Source: Methylocella silvestris BL2
GTDB lineage: Bacteria; Pseudomonadota; Alphaproteobacteria; Rhizobiales; Beijerinckiaceae
NCBI RefSeq assembly: GCF_000021745.1
Contig: NC_011666.1
Span: 2,755,001 to 2,819,000 of the forward strand
DNA: 64,000 nucleotides
Direction: 5' to 3'
Shown here: positions 63,237 to 64,000 of the stretch, one piece after another
Position numbering within the stretch: the stretch's first letter is position 1
Layout of the letters: each line of letters opens with the position of its first letter
The notes under the pieces: model-generated
The model's input: only the letters and a program-made list of their open reading frames with translations
Told to the model about the DNA's origin: nothing
The model's database searches: none
Position numbers and translations under genes: made by a program

Positions 63237-63968
63237 ATGAACGATCTTCTGGCGCTAGCCGCGGACCCCTCTGCCTGGTTCGCGCTCGCCACCCTTATCG
63301 TCATGGAAGTCGTCCTTGGCATCGACAATCTCGTCTTCATCGCCATCGTTTCGCAAAAACTGCCCGAGCACCAGCGCTCGAAGGCGCGCCGCATCGGCAT
63401 CGGCCTGTCGCTGATCCTGCGGATCGCCCTGCTCTTCACCATTTCGACGATCATCCGCCTGACGACGCCGGTGATCAGCGTTCTCGGCCAGGGCTTCTCC
63501 TGGCGCGACATCATCCTGATCGCCGGCGGACTTTTCCTCGTCTACAAGGCCACGAGCGAAATCCATCAGGCCGTCGATCCAATGGAAGGCGGCGAGGAGA
63601 AGATCAAGCCGCCGACGAGCTTTTCCTCGGCGATCTTCCAGATCCTGCTCCTCGACCTTGTCTTTTCGCTCGATAGCATCATCACCGCGGTCGGCATGAC
63701 GGAGCATCTGCCGATCATGATCATCGCCGTGTTGACTGCTGTCGGCGCCATGCTTTTGGCCGCCGATCCGCTGGCGAATTTCATCCATCGCAACCCGACC
63801 ATCGTCATGCTGGCGCTGGGCTTCTTGCTGCTGATCGGCGCGACGCTGATCGCCGAAGGGTTCGGGTTTCATTTCCCGAAGGGCTACATCTATACAGCGA
63901 TGGCCTTCTCCGGTCTGGTCGAAGGGCTGAACATGTTTGCGCGCAAAAGGCGTTCGCCAAAGGCCTGA
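63237..63968 (+). CDS. TerC-family membrane protein
   Basis: A 243-residue protein with seven or so membrane helices. TerC hallmarks are [21 protein letters not shown] and [15 protein letters not shown], each with a conserved Asp in a membrane helix. Then come [36 protein letters not shown] and [10 protein letters not shown]. TerC proteins export Mn or link to tellurite resistance and to metal loading of exported enzymes. I looked for a yybP-ykoY Mn riboswitch in the 190 bp upstream and did not see one. It is complete within the window. Confidence 0.92.
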   Translation: MNDLLALAADPSAWFALATLIVMEVVLGIDNLVFIAIVSQKLPEHQRSKARRIGIGLSLILRIALLFTISTIIRLTTPVISVLGQGFSWRDIILIAGGLFLVYKATSEIHQAVDPMEGGEEKIKPPTSFSSAIFQILLLDLVFSLDSIITAVGMTEHLPIMIIAVLTAVGAMLLAADPLANFIHRNPTIVMLALGFLLLIGATLIAEGFGFHFPKGYIYTAMAFSGLVEGLNMFARKRRSPKA

Positions 63969-64000
63969 GGCGATGCCGGCTGCCGAAAGCGTGCAAAGCG

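Overview
The window is G+C-rich chromosomal DNA from an alphaproteobacterium, most likely a member of the Hyphomicrobiales (Rhizobiales) and possibly of the Beijerinckiaceae. This rests on gene content and order: argJ / parvulin / secA, ctrA with chpT, hemE-hemJ-rho facing ppsR-maf-aroE-coaE-dnaQ, and hisB-DUF2628-hisH-hisA-hisF-hisE-coaA. All assignments come from reading the sequence and translations; no database search was run.

Layout. 1-9 kb: argJ (cut by the window edge), a secreted alpha/beta hydrolase with a His/Asp-rich tail, a periplasmic parvulin, secA, and a YbhN-type membrane protein. 8.7-13 kb: a cell-cycle block with a FliJ-like coiled-coil gene, the master regulator ctrA and its phosphotransferase chpT, then an XRE/IrrE-type regulator. 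13-20 kb: rho, hemJ and hemE on one strand and ppsR-maf-aroE-coaE-dnaQ on the other. The roughly 400 bp between hemE and ppsR carry two perfect CtrA boxes (TTAA-N7-TTAAC), two single-mismatch DnaA boxes and an A+T-rich block. I read this as the chromosomal replication origin, organised like Caulobacter Cori. 20-28 kb: glcF/glcE without glcD, a large secreted hydrolase behind a sigma-54 type promoter, two tandem secreted SRPBCC proteins, and a HigBA-like toxin-antitoxin pair whose palindromic operator fills the promoter spacer. 27.5-34.3 kb: the his cluster plus coaA, interrupted by a gene for a secreted thaumatin-like protein with its own promoter.

34-64 kb: hemN, a membrane-anchored pentapeptide-repeat protein encoded by 19 tandem 30-bp units, hslVU, a CGNR regulator divergent from an alpha/beta hydrolase, a pirin, an MgtC-family protein, an AcpA-type phosphoesterase, redox genes, a LysR gene broken by one in-frame stop, trpS, a GntP permease, a persulfide-sensor-like ArsR regulator divergent from a DUF2892/AhpD-like operon, a HARE-like low-G+C gene, an EamA transporter with a His-rich tail, oligoendopeptidase F, a phytase-like secreted protein, an NtrC-like response regulator lacking GAFTGA, a large L,D-transpeptidase, an SDR and TerC.

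The most coherent biological story is cell-cycle control. ctrA (with three clustered GANTC sites upstream), chpT and an apparently CtrA-repressible origin lie within about 7 kb, so the regulator, part of its phosphorelay and one of its main targets would replicate together at the start of S phase. Repeats that recur between genes (a hairpin element seen three times and a two-hairpin element) are of the kind scattered through Rhizobiales chromosomes. I saw no tRNA, rRNA, CRISPR array or complete insertion sequence.
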